Assembly (NCBI GenBank): GCA_964461835.1
Contig: CAYWVO010000013.1
Location: 8,109-72,108, forward strand
Direction: 5' to 3'
Source of the DNA: CAYWVO01 sp964461835
Lineage (GTDB): Bacteria > Zixibacteria > MSB-5A5 > WJJR01 > JAJRUJ01
Length of the DNA: 64,000 bases
Shown here: positions 33,827-42,047 of the stretch, piece by piece
How the letters are laid out: every line of letters begins with the position of its first letter
Numbering within the stretch: the first letter of the stretch is position 1
Notes under the pieces: generated by a model
Databases searched by the model: none
What the model saw: the letters and a program-made list of their open reading frames with translations, nothing else
Told to the model about the DNA's origin: nothing
Position numbers and translations under genes: made by a program

Positions 33827-36800
33827 ATGAAGCGAACATTCATCATACTCAGCGCCGTGCTGATCCTCCTGTGGTCAGTGACGGCCGTCGCCGGGCCGCC
33901 GATTAAGGCTGAGCAATATCTCGCCAAAGAATCGGGCACGGCGGACATTGATTTCCAAACCTGGATCGATGCGAACCAGTTGCTCATGTTTGTGACCAAC
34001 CAGGGATCATTCGCCTATGATAATGGTGCGATTCTGGGGAAAGCCGATGGTTTGTATTTCCCCAAGGGCACCAACCTCTCTGTTATTTACGCCGGCGGCA
34101 TCTGGCTGGGCGGCAAAGTCGATGGCGATTTGCGCGTCACCCTGGCCGAGTATTCACATGACTACTGGCCGGGTCCGTTGGATGAAAGCGGTAATTTCGT
34201 CGCGAACGCGAACCAGGACTCGCAGTACCGGGTCTATAAGATCAGCAAAGACTTGCTGAACCAGGGCTTTTACGACGCCCCCCGCCCGTCTGATCCGGAT
34301 GAAGCGCGTCTGTGGGACGATTACCACGAATGGCCGTCCGACATGGGCGCCCCGCTGGGGGACGATGGCCTGCCGAAAATGATCGGCGACCAAACGCTCT
34401 GGTGTGTGTACAACGACGCCAATCCGGCATCGCGCACCAACTCGGCCGGCACCGTCAGCTCGGGCCTCGGGGTGGAAATTCAGCAGACGACCTTCGCCTT
34501 CAACCGGACCGGCTCGCTTGGCCAGTGTGCGTTCATGGATTTCCGGGTCATCAATAAGAGCGGCAATCGCATTGAGGACATGTTCATCTCGGTGTGGGCG
34601 GACCCGGACCTCGGGGACGCCGGTGACGACCTTGTCGGATCTGACACCGAGTTGAGTTTGGGTTACTGCTACAACGCGACCAATAACGACGCCAACTATG
34701 GCAAGAAACCGCCCGCGGTCGGCTACGACTTCTTCCAGGGACCAATCGTCCCGGATACCAATGAAGCCGACGGAATCGATTCGGTGTATTTCCTGGATGA
34801 GTGGGTGCATGGGTACACCTCGTTGCCGATGACGTCGTTTAACCAGTACATCAACGGTACCGACCCGGACAACGCAGACGAGACCTATTGGTACATGCAG
34901 GGTCTGGACGCCAAGAACTCGGGTGCTGACCTGGTTAATCCGATCACAGGTGAAGTGACCAAGTTCATGTTCCCGGGCGACCCCACCACCGGCGAGGGCT
35001 GGCTGGATTCCGATCCGGCTGACCGGCGGTACATGCAATCGACCGGCCCGTTTACTATGGAGCCGGGTGACACGCAACAGGTCGTGGTGGGGGTCGTGGT
35101 TGGTCTCGGCTCTGACCGGTTGACCTCGATCACTGCGTTGAAATTCAACGACCTCTTTGCGCAATCGGCATTTGATGCCCAGTTTGATCTGCCGGATCCC
35201 CCGGCGCGCCCGCAAGTGACCGGCGTTCCGGTCGATGATGGCATCGTACTTAACTGGGCTGACGATTCCGAGACCAATCCCGGTGATTATGAGTTCCAGG
35301 GGTACAATGTCTACCAGGGTGAATCGGTCGCCGGGCCGTGGAAACGGGTCGCGACCTATGACCTGAACGACGGCACTGGTATCATCTTTGATCTGGAATT
35401 CGTCATTGATGAAGGCGCGGTAATCGATCACCCCGTGCAGTTTGGCTCCGATACTGGAGTCCGTCGGTTCGTGGAATTCACCCAGGATTTCATCCAGGGT
35501 GGTTCGCTGCATAACGCCATGCCGTATCATTGGGCGGTGACCGCCTATTCCTACGATCCGAACCGAACCCCGAAAACGCTGGAGAATGCGCCGGAAGCGA
35601 TCACGGTGACGCCGCAAAAACCCGCGGGCGGATATGTCTACCCCCATGAATTTGGGGAAGTACTCGAAGTGACGCATGAGTCGGGTGCCTCGGACGGTAT
35701 TATCGAGCCAATCGTGCGCAATCCGGAAGCACTGAATGGTCACTCTTACCGCATTACCTTTACTGAGGATGAAGAGGGTAATGTCCTCTGGAATCTGTTC
35801 GACCTTGACAGCAATATCTTCCTCTTCGAAAACCTGGCCAACCAGAGTGGCGATGATGATTACCCCGTTGTCGATGGTTTCCAGATCAAAGTTGCAGGAC
35901 CACCGTTGGGCGTAAACACGGTGTTGGAAGTGGCGACTGCGGATGGACCGTTAGACCCGGAGAACTACGATAATGTCTTCTGGTCCTGGAACAGCGACCA
36001 TACATTCTATACCTCTTCCGACCAGGGGCCGGATATTGAAAGGCTGAACTGGCGGGGGCACATCGGCACCGATGATTGGGAAATCCGGTTTACCGCCGAA
36101 GGTAGTGAGTACTACGATTGGTTTACCTGGGATGACAATGTCAATCTCAAGTATAGCGATCGTGCTCCTTTCGAAGTGTGGAATATCGGTTCTGCGACGC
36201 CGGACGATCCCTCTGACGATCGCCGGATCAATTTCGTCGTCATCGATGACGATGAATCCTGGGGGGAAGATGGCAGTGGCCCGGGATGGACGCCGGGCGA
36301 TCGAATTTACTTTATCGAAACCGATTACGTCGAGAGCGGCCCGGATCATCTGGAATTCGGTGTCGATTACGACTGGGATGGCGATTTCAAACTGGGTCGC
36401 ATCCAGATTAATGCCGATGTACCGCCAGAGGGGACGATCATTCGGTACACCACCAACAAGGTGAACGCGACGGATGATGTGTTCACATTCACCACGCCGG
36501 CGGTGGTGAAACAGGATTTGGCGGCGGACGACGCGTACGACATGGCTGACATTAAGGTCGTGCCGAATCCGTACTTTAACCAGTCGCTGTATGAACCGGA
36601 CCAGTTCACCCGCATCCTGAAGTTCACCAACCTGCCGTACGAGTGCGAAATTAAGATTTTCAATCTCGCCGGCGACCATGTGGTAACGTTGAACAAGCCT
36701 GCGGGAAGCGCATCCAACATGGAATGGAATATGTTGACCAAGCACGGACTGCCGCTGGCTTCCGGACTCTACCTGTATATCGTCACGGCGCCGGATGGCG

Positions 36801-36859
36801 GCGAGTACGTGGGCAAGTTTGCGGTCTTTACCGAAACCGAACAGTTGAACACGTTCTAG
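33827..36859 (+). CDS. Large secreted protein with Fn3-like region and C-terminal FlgD/T9SS-like sorting domain
   Basis: 1010 residues. Signal peptide (ILSAVLILLWSVTAVAGPP). The N-terminal 450 residues are Asp/Asn/Gly-rich with aromatic residues, of unknown fold. An Fn3-like segment lies near residues 460-590 (VDDGIVLNWADDSETNPG, FQGYNVYQGE). The last 90 residues have the pattern of a type IX sorting or FlgD-like Ig domain: VVPNPYFNQS, EIKIFNLAGDHVVTLN and GLPLASGLYLYIV. It is probably surface-exposed or secreted. The adjacent PorV-like barrel supports a T9SS-like export route, but no PorU or other T9SS component is in this window. Confidence 0.82.
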   Translation: MKRTFIILSAVLILLWSVTAVAGPPIKAEQYLAKESGTADIDFQTWIDANQLLMFVTNQGSFAYDNGAILGKADGLYFPKGTNLSVIYAGGIWLGGKVDGDLRVTLAEYSHDYWPGPLDESGNFVANANQDSQYRVYKISKDLLNQGFYDAPRPSDPDEARLWDDYHEWPSDMGAPLGDDGLPKMIGDQTLWCVYNDANPASRTNSAGTVSSGLGVEIQQTTFAFNRTGSLGQCAFMDFRVINKSGNRIEDMFISVWADPDLGDAGDDLVGSDTELSLGYCYNATNNDANYGKKPPAVGYDFFQGPIVPDTNEADGIDSVYFLDEWVHGYTSLPMTSFNQYINGTDPDNADETYWYMQGLDAKNSGADLVNPITGEVTKFMFPGDPTTGEGWLDSDPADRRYMQSTGPFTMEPGDTQQVVVGVVVGLGSDRLTSITALKFNDLFAQSAFDAQFDLPDPPARPQVTGVPVDDGIVLNWADDSETNPGDYEFQGYNVYQGESVAGPWKRVATYDLNDGTGIIFDLEFVIDEGAVIDHPVQFGSDTGVRRFVEFTQDFIQGGSLHNAMPYHWAVTAYSYDPNRTPKTLENAPEAITVTPQKPAGGYVYPHEFGEVLEVTHESGASDGIIEPIVRNPEALNGHSYRITFTEDEEGNVLWNLFDLDSNIFLFENLANQSGDDDYPVVDGFQIKVAGPPLGVNTVLEVATADGPLDPENYDNVFWSWNSDHTFYTSSDQGPDIERLNWRGHIGTDDWEIRFTAEGSEYYDWFTWDDNVNLKYSDRAPFEVWNIGSATPDDPSDDRRINFVVIDDDESWGEDGSGPGWTPGDRIYFIETDYVESGPDHLEFGVDYDWDGDFKLGRIQINADVPPEGTIIRYTTNKVNATDDVFTFTTPAVVKQDLAADDAYDMADIKVVPNPYFNQSLYEPDQFTRILKFTNLPYECEIKIFNLAGDHVVTLNKPAGSASNMEWNMLTKHGLPLASGLYLYIVTAPDGGEYVGKFAVFTETEQLNTF

Positions 36860-36882
36860 GGAACCGAAAAGGGAGATAATTT

Positions 36883-37899
36883 ATGAACACGCTGCGTAAA
36901 ATCGGCTGCACCTTACTCGTGCTGGCCTTGGCGGCGCCGGCGTTTGCCGGCAACGAGGATCGCATCGGGACCGCCGGAGCGCAAGAGCTACGGATCCCGG
37001 TCGGTTCCCGGGGCGTCGCGATGGGCGGTTCGGCGATTGCCGCGGTTACGGGTACGGAGGCTATTTTCTGGAATCCGGCAGGTGTCTCGGCATTGGAGGG
37101 CACAGAGACCACCTTCTCGTATCAACAGTATATCGCTGATATCGCCGTCAACTTCGCTGCGGTTGCCACCCAAATTGGCGATTTGGGGACTTTGGGTATT
37201 TCGGCGAAGATCATTTCGGCGGGTGATATCGAAGTGACCACGGTTTCGAGCCCGGACGGCACCGGTGAAACATATGGTCCATCCTTCTCAGTAGTTGGGT
37301 TGACCTACTCGCGGCGCCTGACCGACCGGGTCTCATTCGGCGCCAACGCGATGTACGTCAATGAGCGGATTCATCGCGAAACGGCAAATGGCGTCGCCTT
37401 CGATTTCGGATTCATGTACGACCCGGACATCGGTGGCCTCACCTTCGGCGCGGTGATTAAGAACTGGGGTCCGGAAATGCGCTTTGACGGACCGGATTTC
37501 GATGTTGAGGTGCAAATCCCCGGCTCCGACCCGAATTCACCGCTGAAGACCGTGCGGACGCAATCGGCGACCTTTGAATTGCCATCCTCGGTGCAACTGG
37601 GTGCTGCCTGGGAACTGGTTGATCAAAACAGGAACCAGATCGTTCTCAACAGTACGTTCCAGAGCAACAACTTCAGCAATGACGAGTGGCGCATTGGCGG
37701 CGAGTACGCTTACAATGAATCGATCTTCCTGCGGGGCGGCTATGTTGCCTCCGATCAGGATGAGTTCATTATGGGTCCTTCGCTCGGCGCCGGTATTGTC
37801 TTCCAGGTTGGCCAGACTAATCTGGTGATGGATTACACCTGGTCACAGACGAAGTATTTTGACGACCGGCAATTCTACACGGTCAAACTGCAGTTCTAG
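36883..37899 (+). CDS. PorV/PorQ-like outer-membrane beta-barrel protein
   Basis: 338 residues. Signal peptide (TLLVLALAAPAFAG). The family block follows: GAQELRIPVGSRGVAMGG, then a TEAIFWNPAGVSALEGTE segment typical of FadL-fold PorV/PorQ proteins, then alternating beta strands to a C-terminal FYTVKLQF strand. In T9SS, PorV carries cargo with a C-terminal domain to the sortase PorU; PorQ-like proteins have related roles. The preceding gene encodes a C-terminal-domain protein, which fits. GGGAG at 36870-36874 precedes the ATG by 8 nt. A strong terminator follows, ending this transcript. Confidence 0.88.
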   Translation: MNTLRKIGCTLLVLALAAPAFAGNEDRIGTAGAQELRIPVGSRGVAMGGSAIAAVTGTEAIFWNPAGVSALEGTETTFSYQQYIADIAVNFAAVATQIGDLGTLGISAKIISAGDIEVTTVSSPDGTGETYGPSFSVVGLTYSRRLTDRVSFGANAMYVNERIHRETANGVAFDFGFMYDPDIGGLTFGAVIKNWGPEMRFDGPDFDVEVQIPGSDPNSPLKTVRTQSATFELPSSVQLGAAWELVDQNRNQIVLNSTFQSNNFSNDEWRIGGEYAYNESIFLRGGYVASDQDEFIMGPSLGAGIVFQVGQTNLVMDYTWSQTKYFDDRQFYTVKLQF

Positions 37900-37920
37900 T
37901 GGTTGTGGCACTCGCAAATC

Positions 37921-37953
37921 ACCGGTCCCGGCGAATCCGGGACCGGTTTTTTT
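37921..37953 (+). terminator. Strong Rho-independent terminator after the PorV-like gene
   Basis: ACCGGTCCCGG (37921-37931) pairs perfectly with CCGGGACCGGT (37937-37947) across a 5-nt loop and continues into seven T. Confidence 0.95.
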
Positions 37954-37992
37954 ATTGTTAAAAGCCGCTGGTTCGCTACCTTTTACGATGCC

Positions 37993-38961
37993 ATGGAACC
38001 TTCGACTGTTGCAGGCAACCCTGCTCGTGTATCATCCGGCGGTACTGTGTTCATGCCGGGTGGGCTTCGCTCGCCGGCGCGGGAATATCAATACCCGCCG
38101 GTCAAATCCAGCGAGGCCTTTACCCACGTGATTCTCTCCCCCAATGGACATCTTGGGTTGTCGGATGCAGTCGAATTCCGTCTCGGAGAAAGCGAGGATG
38201 ACCTGACGCCATTGCTTTTGTGGTCTGGCCCCAATGCCGCTGTCCAACAACTGCCGGCTTCGGACAAGCGAATCGAGGCCGATATTTTCCGCTTTCCCCG
38301 ACCTGTTACCTCGCTGATTATTCGCTGCCGGGTAGTTTCCGGTGGCGAATCGGTGCGGATTGATCGTTTGGGAATTACACTATATGATCCTGGTCAGCAG
38401 CACCCCGGGACTTCGACTCCTGCTTCTGTCCGAGGGACCAAATCTCCACTGGCGGTTCCGTTCATTTCTCAGTTCGGAATCGGGGGAGAGGATGACGATT
38501 CCCGCTGTTGTCCTACCGCCGCGTTGATGGTGTTGCGATTTTGGGGTAAAGAGGTTTCGCGGGAAGAGGTGATCGCTTATTCCTATGATCGTACGAACCG
38601 AATCTATGGGAACTGGTCGTTGACGGCGGCGGCGATGTCACAGTATAGGGTACCGGCATGGGTGGAACGACATCTATCCTGGGGGACATTGGCCCAATAC
38701 CTGGACGCCGGCCAACCGGTGATTACGTCCCTCGCCTGGCAGGACGGAGCATTAACCGGGGCGCCGATTGTCCAATCTCGTGGGCACCTGATTGTTGTTC
38801 GCGGTATAACGAAAAACGGAGATATCATCGTGAACGATCCCGCGGGCCGCACCGTAGAGGAGGGCCAACGGATATATCAAAGAGATGAATTTCAACGCGC
38901 GTGGCTGGGTCATGGGGGATTCGCTATCCATGCCGGTCCAGTGGGGGGTGGAGATGGATAA
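37993..38961 (+). CDS. C39-like cysteine peptidase (murein-peptide or protein cleaving)
   Basis: 322 residues from ATG 37993, the first good start after the terminator; there is no clear ribosome site, and ATG 38056-type starts further in are possible. The N-terminal half is unknown. The C-terminal half is a peptidase C39-like domain: VPFISQFGIGGEDDDSRCCP with the catalytic Cys followed by PTAALMVLRFWG, then SRGHLIVVRGI with the catalytic His, and VNDPAGRTVEE with the Asp/Asn position. No signal peptide is seen from this start, so location is unclear. Its stop overlaps the epimerase start by 8 nt. Confidence 0.8.
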   Translation: MEPSTVAGNPARVSSGGTVFMPGGLRSPAREYQYPPVKSSEAFTHVILSPNGHLGLSDAVEFRLGESEDDLTPLLLWSGPNAAVQQLPASDKRIEADIFRFPRPVTSLIIRCRVVSGGESVRIDRLGITLYDPGQQHPGTSTPASVRGTKSPLAVPFISQFGIGGEDDDSRCCPTAALMVLRFWGKEVSREEVIAYSYDRTNRIYGNWSLTAAAMSQYRVPAWVERHLSWGTLAQYLDAGQPVITSLAWQDGALTGAPIVQSRGHLIVVRGITKNGDIIVNDPAGRTVEEGQRIYQRDEFQRAWLGHGGFAIHAGPVGGGDG

Positions 38962-39958
38962 ACTGCGCTGGGAGTCAGTTGAGTTGACGTTGGCGGATGC
39001 GTTCGAGATTTCCTACGGCCGGGTAGAGAAAAAAACAAACGTGGTGACGCGCCTGGGACCGGGAATGGGAGTCGCCGCGCCCTCGAAAACGTGTAATGAA
39101 ACGACTGAGACTGTGCTGGATAGCCTGCCGCAGCTTGCATTATGTTTGGGGAAGGATCCGTTTGATATTGTTGGTTTCCATGCGCGGGCAGAGGAAAGCG
39201 TAACGGGAAATCCGTCCGCCAAAGCGGCAGTTGATTTCGCGCTGTACGATCGCGCGGCCCATCTGGCGGGATTGCCATTGTATCAGTTTCTTGGTTTGCC
39301 GAATCCGAATGGTAAGGAGTCGACAATTTCCATTGGGATTGACACGGTCGAGGGAACATTGCGGCGGATGGCGAAATTCCCGGCGACCACCGTGTTTAAA
39401 ATCAAAGTCGGCTACCCTGGGGATATCGATCGCCTGGAACAAATCGTGGCGCAAAGCGGTAAGCGTCTGCGCGTGGATGCCAACGGCGGCTGGGATTTTG
39501 AAACCGCCGTGGAGAATGTGCGACGGCTGAGTGAGATGGACATCGAGTTAATTGAACAACCGTTGCCGGTGGAGTTGCGGGGGCGATTGGGTGAGTTGCG
39601 CCGCTTCTCAGACGCGCCGATCTTCGTCGATGAGGGATGCCGTCGCGCGGAGGATGTTCCCAAGTATGCCGACCGGGTTGACGGGATTAATGTAAAACTG
39701 ATGAAATGTGGTGGTATCCGTCCGGCGCTCGATCTGGTCGCCACTGCCAGAGCACATGGATTGCAATTGATGTTGGGCTGTATGCTGGAATGCGCAATTG
39801 GTACGACTGCCGGTGCGCATATCGCCTCGTTATTTGATTTTCTGGACTTGGATAGTCATTTGTTGCTGACTGATGATCCTTTTTCCGGCATGGTTCATCA
39901 CCGTGGCGCAATTAAATTGCCAGAAGGTCCGGGGCTGGGCATCAAACAGGTTCGATAA
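38954..39958 (+). CDS. Enolase-superfamily dipeptide epimerase (L-Ala-D/L-Glu epimerase type)
   Basis: 334 residues. It belongs to the muconate-lactonising/dipeptide-epimerase branch. Catalytic residues are all present: K149 and K151 (FKIKVG), metal ligands D175 (RVDANGGW), E201 (LIEQPL) and the Asp of FVDEG, and the opposing Lys in VKLMKCGG. Such enzymes epimerise L-Ala-D-Glu from recycled murein, or related dipeptides. ATG 38954 has GGTGGAG just upstream and overlaps the end of the peptidase gene; in-frame ATG 38885 lies within the peptidase gene and is less likely. The amidase gene follows after 3 nt, supporting a murein-peptide role. Confidence 0.88.
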   Translation: MDKLRWESVELTLADAFEISYGRVEKKTNVVTRLGPGMGVAAPSKTCNETTETVLDSLPQLALCLGKDPFDIVGFHARAEESVTGNPSAKAAVDFALYDRAAHLAGLPLYQFLGLPNPNGKESTISIGIDTVEGTLRRMAKFPATTVFKIKVGYPGDIDRLEQIVAQSGKRLRVDANGGWDFETAVENVRRLSEMDIELIEQPLPVELRGRLGELRRFSDAPIFVDEGCRRAEDVPKYADRVDGINVKLMKCGGIRPALDLVATARAHGLQLMLGCMLECAIGTTAGAHIASLFDFLDLDSHLLLTDDPFSGMVHHRGAIKLPEGPGLGIKQVR

Positions 39959-39961
39959 AGA

Positions 39962-41863
39962 GTGACATATCTCAGGGAAGAGAGCAAACAGGTTCTGCTT
40001 CGATTGGTTGTTGCGCTGGCAGTGATGGCAGTGCTGACCCCCGCGGTAGCAACAGCGCAATCTGCGGCTGATTCGGCCCTTACGGTTGTCTATCCTAAGG
40101 CCGATCAACAACTTCCGGCGGTTGATTCGACGTTCATTTTCGGCCAGGCGCCGCCGGAGGCTCAGTTGACTATTAATGGAACCGTCGTGCCGGTGTATCG
40201 CACCGGCGGATTTCTGGCCTTTCTACCCATCGATACCGGTGAGTTTGTTTTTCACCTTGAAGCGACATATGCCGGCCGAACCGACACGCTCGCTATGCCC
40301 GTCCGGGTCGGCCATTCGGCTGACGTGATCTCCGACTCGGTGTTGGCAATTGTGCCGGAATCTCTCATTCCACGCCCTCACCATCTCTTAGTTCCCGGTG
40401 ACTACCTGGAAGTTTCGTTTAAGGGTACACCCGGTTGCCAGGCTCATTTTGGTATTGATGGTGTCGCGGGTTCGTTCCCGATGACTGAGTTGGGCCCATC
40501 ACCCGGTGACTCGCGCTGGGGTGAAGTCTTCGACGAAAACGCAACCTCGGCTCAGCAAATCAGGCCGGGCCGATATCATGGTGTTTGGGAGGTCCCTCAT
40601 GGTCTGAAATTGGATTCCGCTCACATTCGTGTTTGTTTGGCGCGCGATACAACCATACTCGATACCCTAACTGCGGACTCTCTGCCCACTTATTGCGGTA
40701 TCACCGAGGCTGTCTTCGACGAGGTTCCCGGAACGATTTCCGTCGGCGTGGGCGGAGTGCCCCGCGTGGTCGAGCTCACTGACAGTATGCAGACCTTGCG
40801 GTTTGGCCCACGCCTGGGGTATCTGACAATTTTTCAACCTGCCGGAGTACGCGCAGTGTACGCGGGCGAAGATGGCGACTGGGTGCGTTTACGCCTGGCG
40901 TCCGGTCATACCGCGTGGGTCGAGAAAGAGAAGACGAAGGTATTGCCGGAAGGAACGCCAATTCCCGGTGGTTTGATTTCCTACATTCGTACCGTCGCAC
41001 GGGATCGGTGGACCGACGTTACGCTGGATCTCAGCCGGCGGTTACCGTTTAAAGTGCGGAGTGACCCGGAGCGGGGCACGGTGACGATTGCAGTCTTTGG
41101 CGCGACCACGAATACCGACTGGGTACGGTATGATACCGCCGATGACTTCATTGAGCGAATCGAGTGGAATCAAAACACTCCCGGGGTTTATGAACTCACG
41201 GTTTATTTGACCAGGGAGATTATCTGGGGGTACGAGACAACATATCGGGACAATCGGTTGGTGCTTTCGCTGCGCCATCCCCCCGATTTACACCGTAGCC
41301 TGCGGGGGATCACTGTCTGCATCGATCCGGGACACGCCCTCTCGCCGGGCGCAATCGGCCCGACAGGGCTGAAGGAAAAAGAAGCGAATCTTGGTATTTC
41401 ACTGGAGTTGCAGAAGCAACTTGAAGAACGAGGCGCTGATGTGGTGCTGACTCGCACTGCGGATGTGGAGCTGCCGCTGTACGATCGACCGGCCATCGCC
41501 CGTGCGGCGGATGCGGATATCTTCGTGTCCATTCACAATAATGCACTGCCGGACGGTATCAATCCCTTTGTCAACAACGGTACCAGCAGCTATTACTACC
41601 ATCCACAGAGCCGCCGTCTGGCGCAGACGGTCCACGCGCGTTTAGTACGCGCAACGGGTTTGCGTGACTATGGTCAGTACCATGCCAATTTTGCGGTATT
41701 GCGGCCAACACAATACCCGTCAGTGCTTTTGGAGTGTGCGTTTATGATGATCCCGGAGCAGGAGGAGAAATTGCGCAGCCGGGGCTATCGGCGCCGGATC
41801 GCCAAAGCAATTGCCGAGGGACTGGAAGATTACATTGAATCATTTCCCCGGCATGAACAGTAA
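39962..41863 (+). CDS. N-acetylmuramoyl-L-alanine amidase with long N-terminal region
   Basis: 633 residues, GTG start, signal peptide (VVALAVMAVLTPAVATAQS). The last 200 residues are an Amidase_3 zinc domain: VCIDPGHALSPGAIGPTG with His, then LKEKEANLGISLEL with the ligand Glu, IFVSIHNNALPDG with His and VLLECAFMMIPEQE with the catalytic Glu. It cleaves the bond between muramic acid and L-Ala in peptidoglycan. The first 430 residues include Ig-like and SH3-like stretches (WVRLRLASGHTAWVEKE) that could bind the wall, and a segment resembling the AMIN domain (VTLDLSRRLPFKVR). Third gene of the peptidase-epimerase-amidase set. Confidence 0.9.
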   Translation: MTYLREESKQVLLRLVVALAVMAVLTPAVATAQSAADSALTVVYPKADQQLPAVDSTFIFGQAPPEAQLTINGTVVPVYRTGGFLAFLPIDTGEFVFHLEATYAGRTDTLAMPVRVGHSADVISDSVLAIVPESLIPRPHHLLVPGDYLEVSFKGTPGCQAHFGIDGVAGSFPMTELGPSPGDSRWGEVFDENATSAQQIRPGRYHGVWEVPHGLKLDSAHIRVCLARDTTILDTLTADSLPTYCGITEAVFDEVPGTISVGVGGVPRVVELTDSMQTLRFGPRLGYLTIFQPAGVRAVYAGEDGDWVRLRLASGHTAWVEKEKTKVLPEGTPIPGGLISYIRTVARDRWTDVTLDLSRRLPFKVRSDPERGTVTIAVFGATTNTDWVRYDTADDFIERIEWNQNTPGVYELTVYLTREIIWGYETTYRDNRLVLSLRHPPDLHRSLRGITVCIDPGHALSPGAIGPTGLKEKEANLGISLELQKQLEERGADVVLTRTADVELPLYDRPAIARAADADIFVSIHNNALPDGINPFVNNGTSSYYYHPQSRRLAQTVHARLVRATGLRDYGQYHANFAVLRPTQYPSVLLECAFMMIPEQEEKLRSRGYRRRIAKAIAEGLEDYIESFPRHEQ

Positions 41864-41988
41864 GGCTAAATCGCTCAATTCATTAGAAACGTTTCAGCAA
41901 ATAAGCAATTGAATTGCAAGGTGTTGTTACGTATATGCTGCATTCATCCGATATGGGGAAGATATGCCGGGAGAGGCAACCGGTCCCC

Positions 41989-42017
41989 TTGACAGCATTG
42001 ACTTGGACGTATATACA
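41989..42017 (+). promoter_or_regulatory. Near-consensus sigma-70 promoter of valS
   Basis: TTGACA (41989-41994), an exact 17-bp spacer and TATACA (42012-42017), matching the consensus at 6/6 and 4/6. Initiation is expected near 42024, only about 24 nt before the start codon, so the leader is short and leaves no room for a T-box. Confidence 0.75.
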
Positions 42018-42047
42018 TCGTGCGTTGGATCGACAAGGAGAGCGAAT

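Noticed and set aside
32757..33839. 360-residue minus-strand frame opposite the TonB receptor barrel
   Set aside because: Shadow of a well-supported gene, without motifs.
34154..35743. 529-residue minus-strand reading frame opposite the sorting-domain protein
   Set aside because: Arg/His/Val-rich shadow of a confident plus-strand gene; no domain, signal or ribosome site.
41864..42047. T-box leader for valS
   Set aside because: The near-consensus promoter leaves a leader of about 24 nt, too short, and no T-box sequence is seen.
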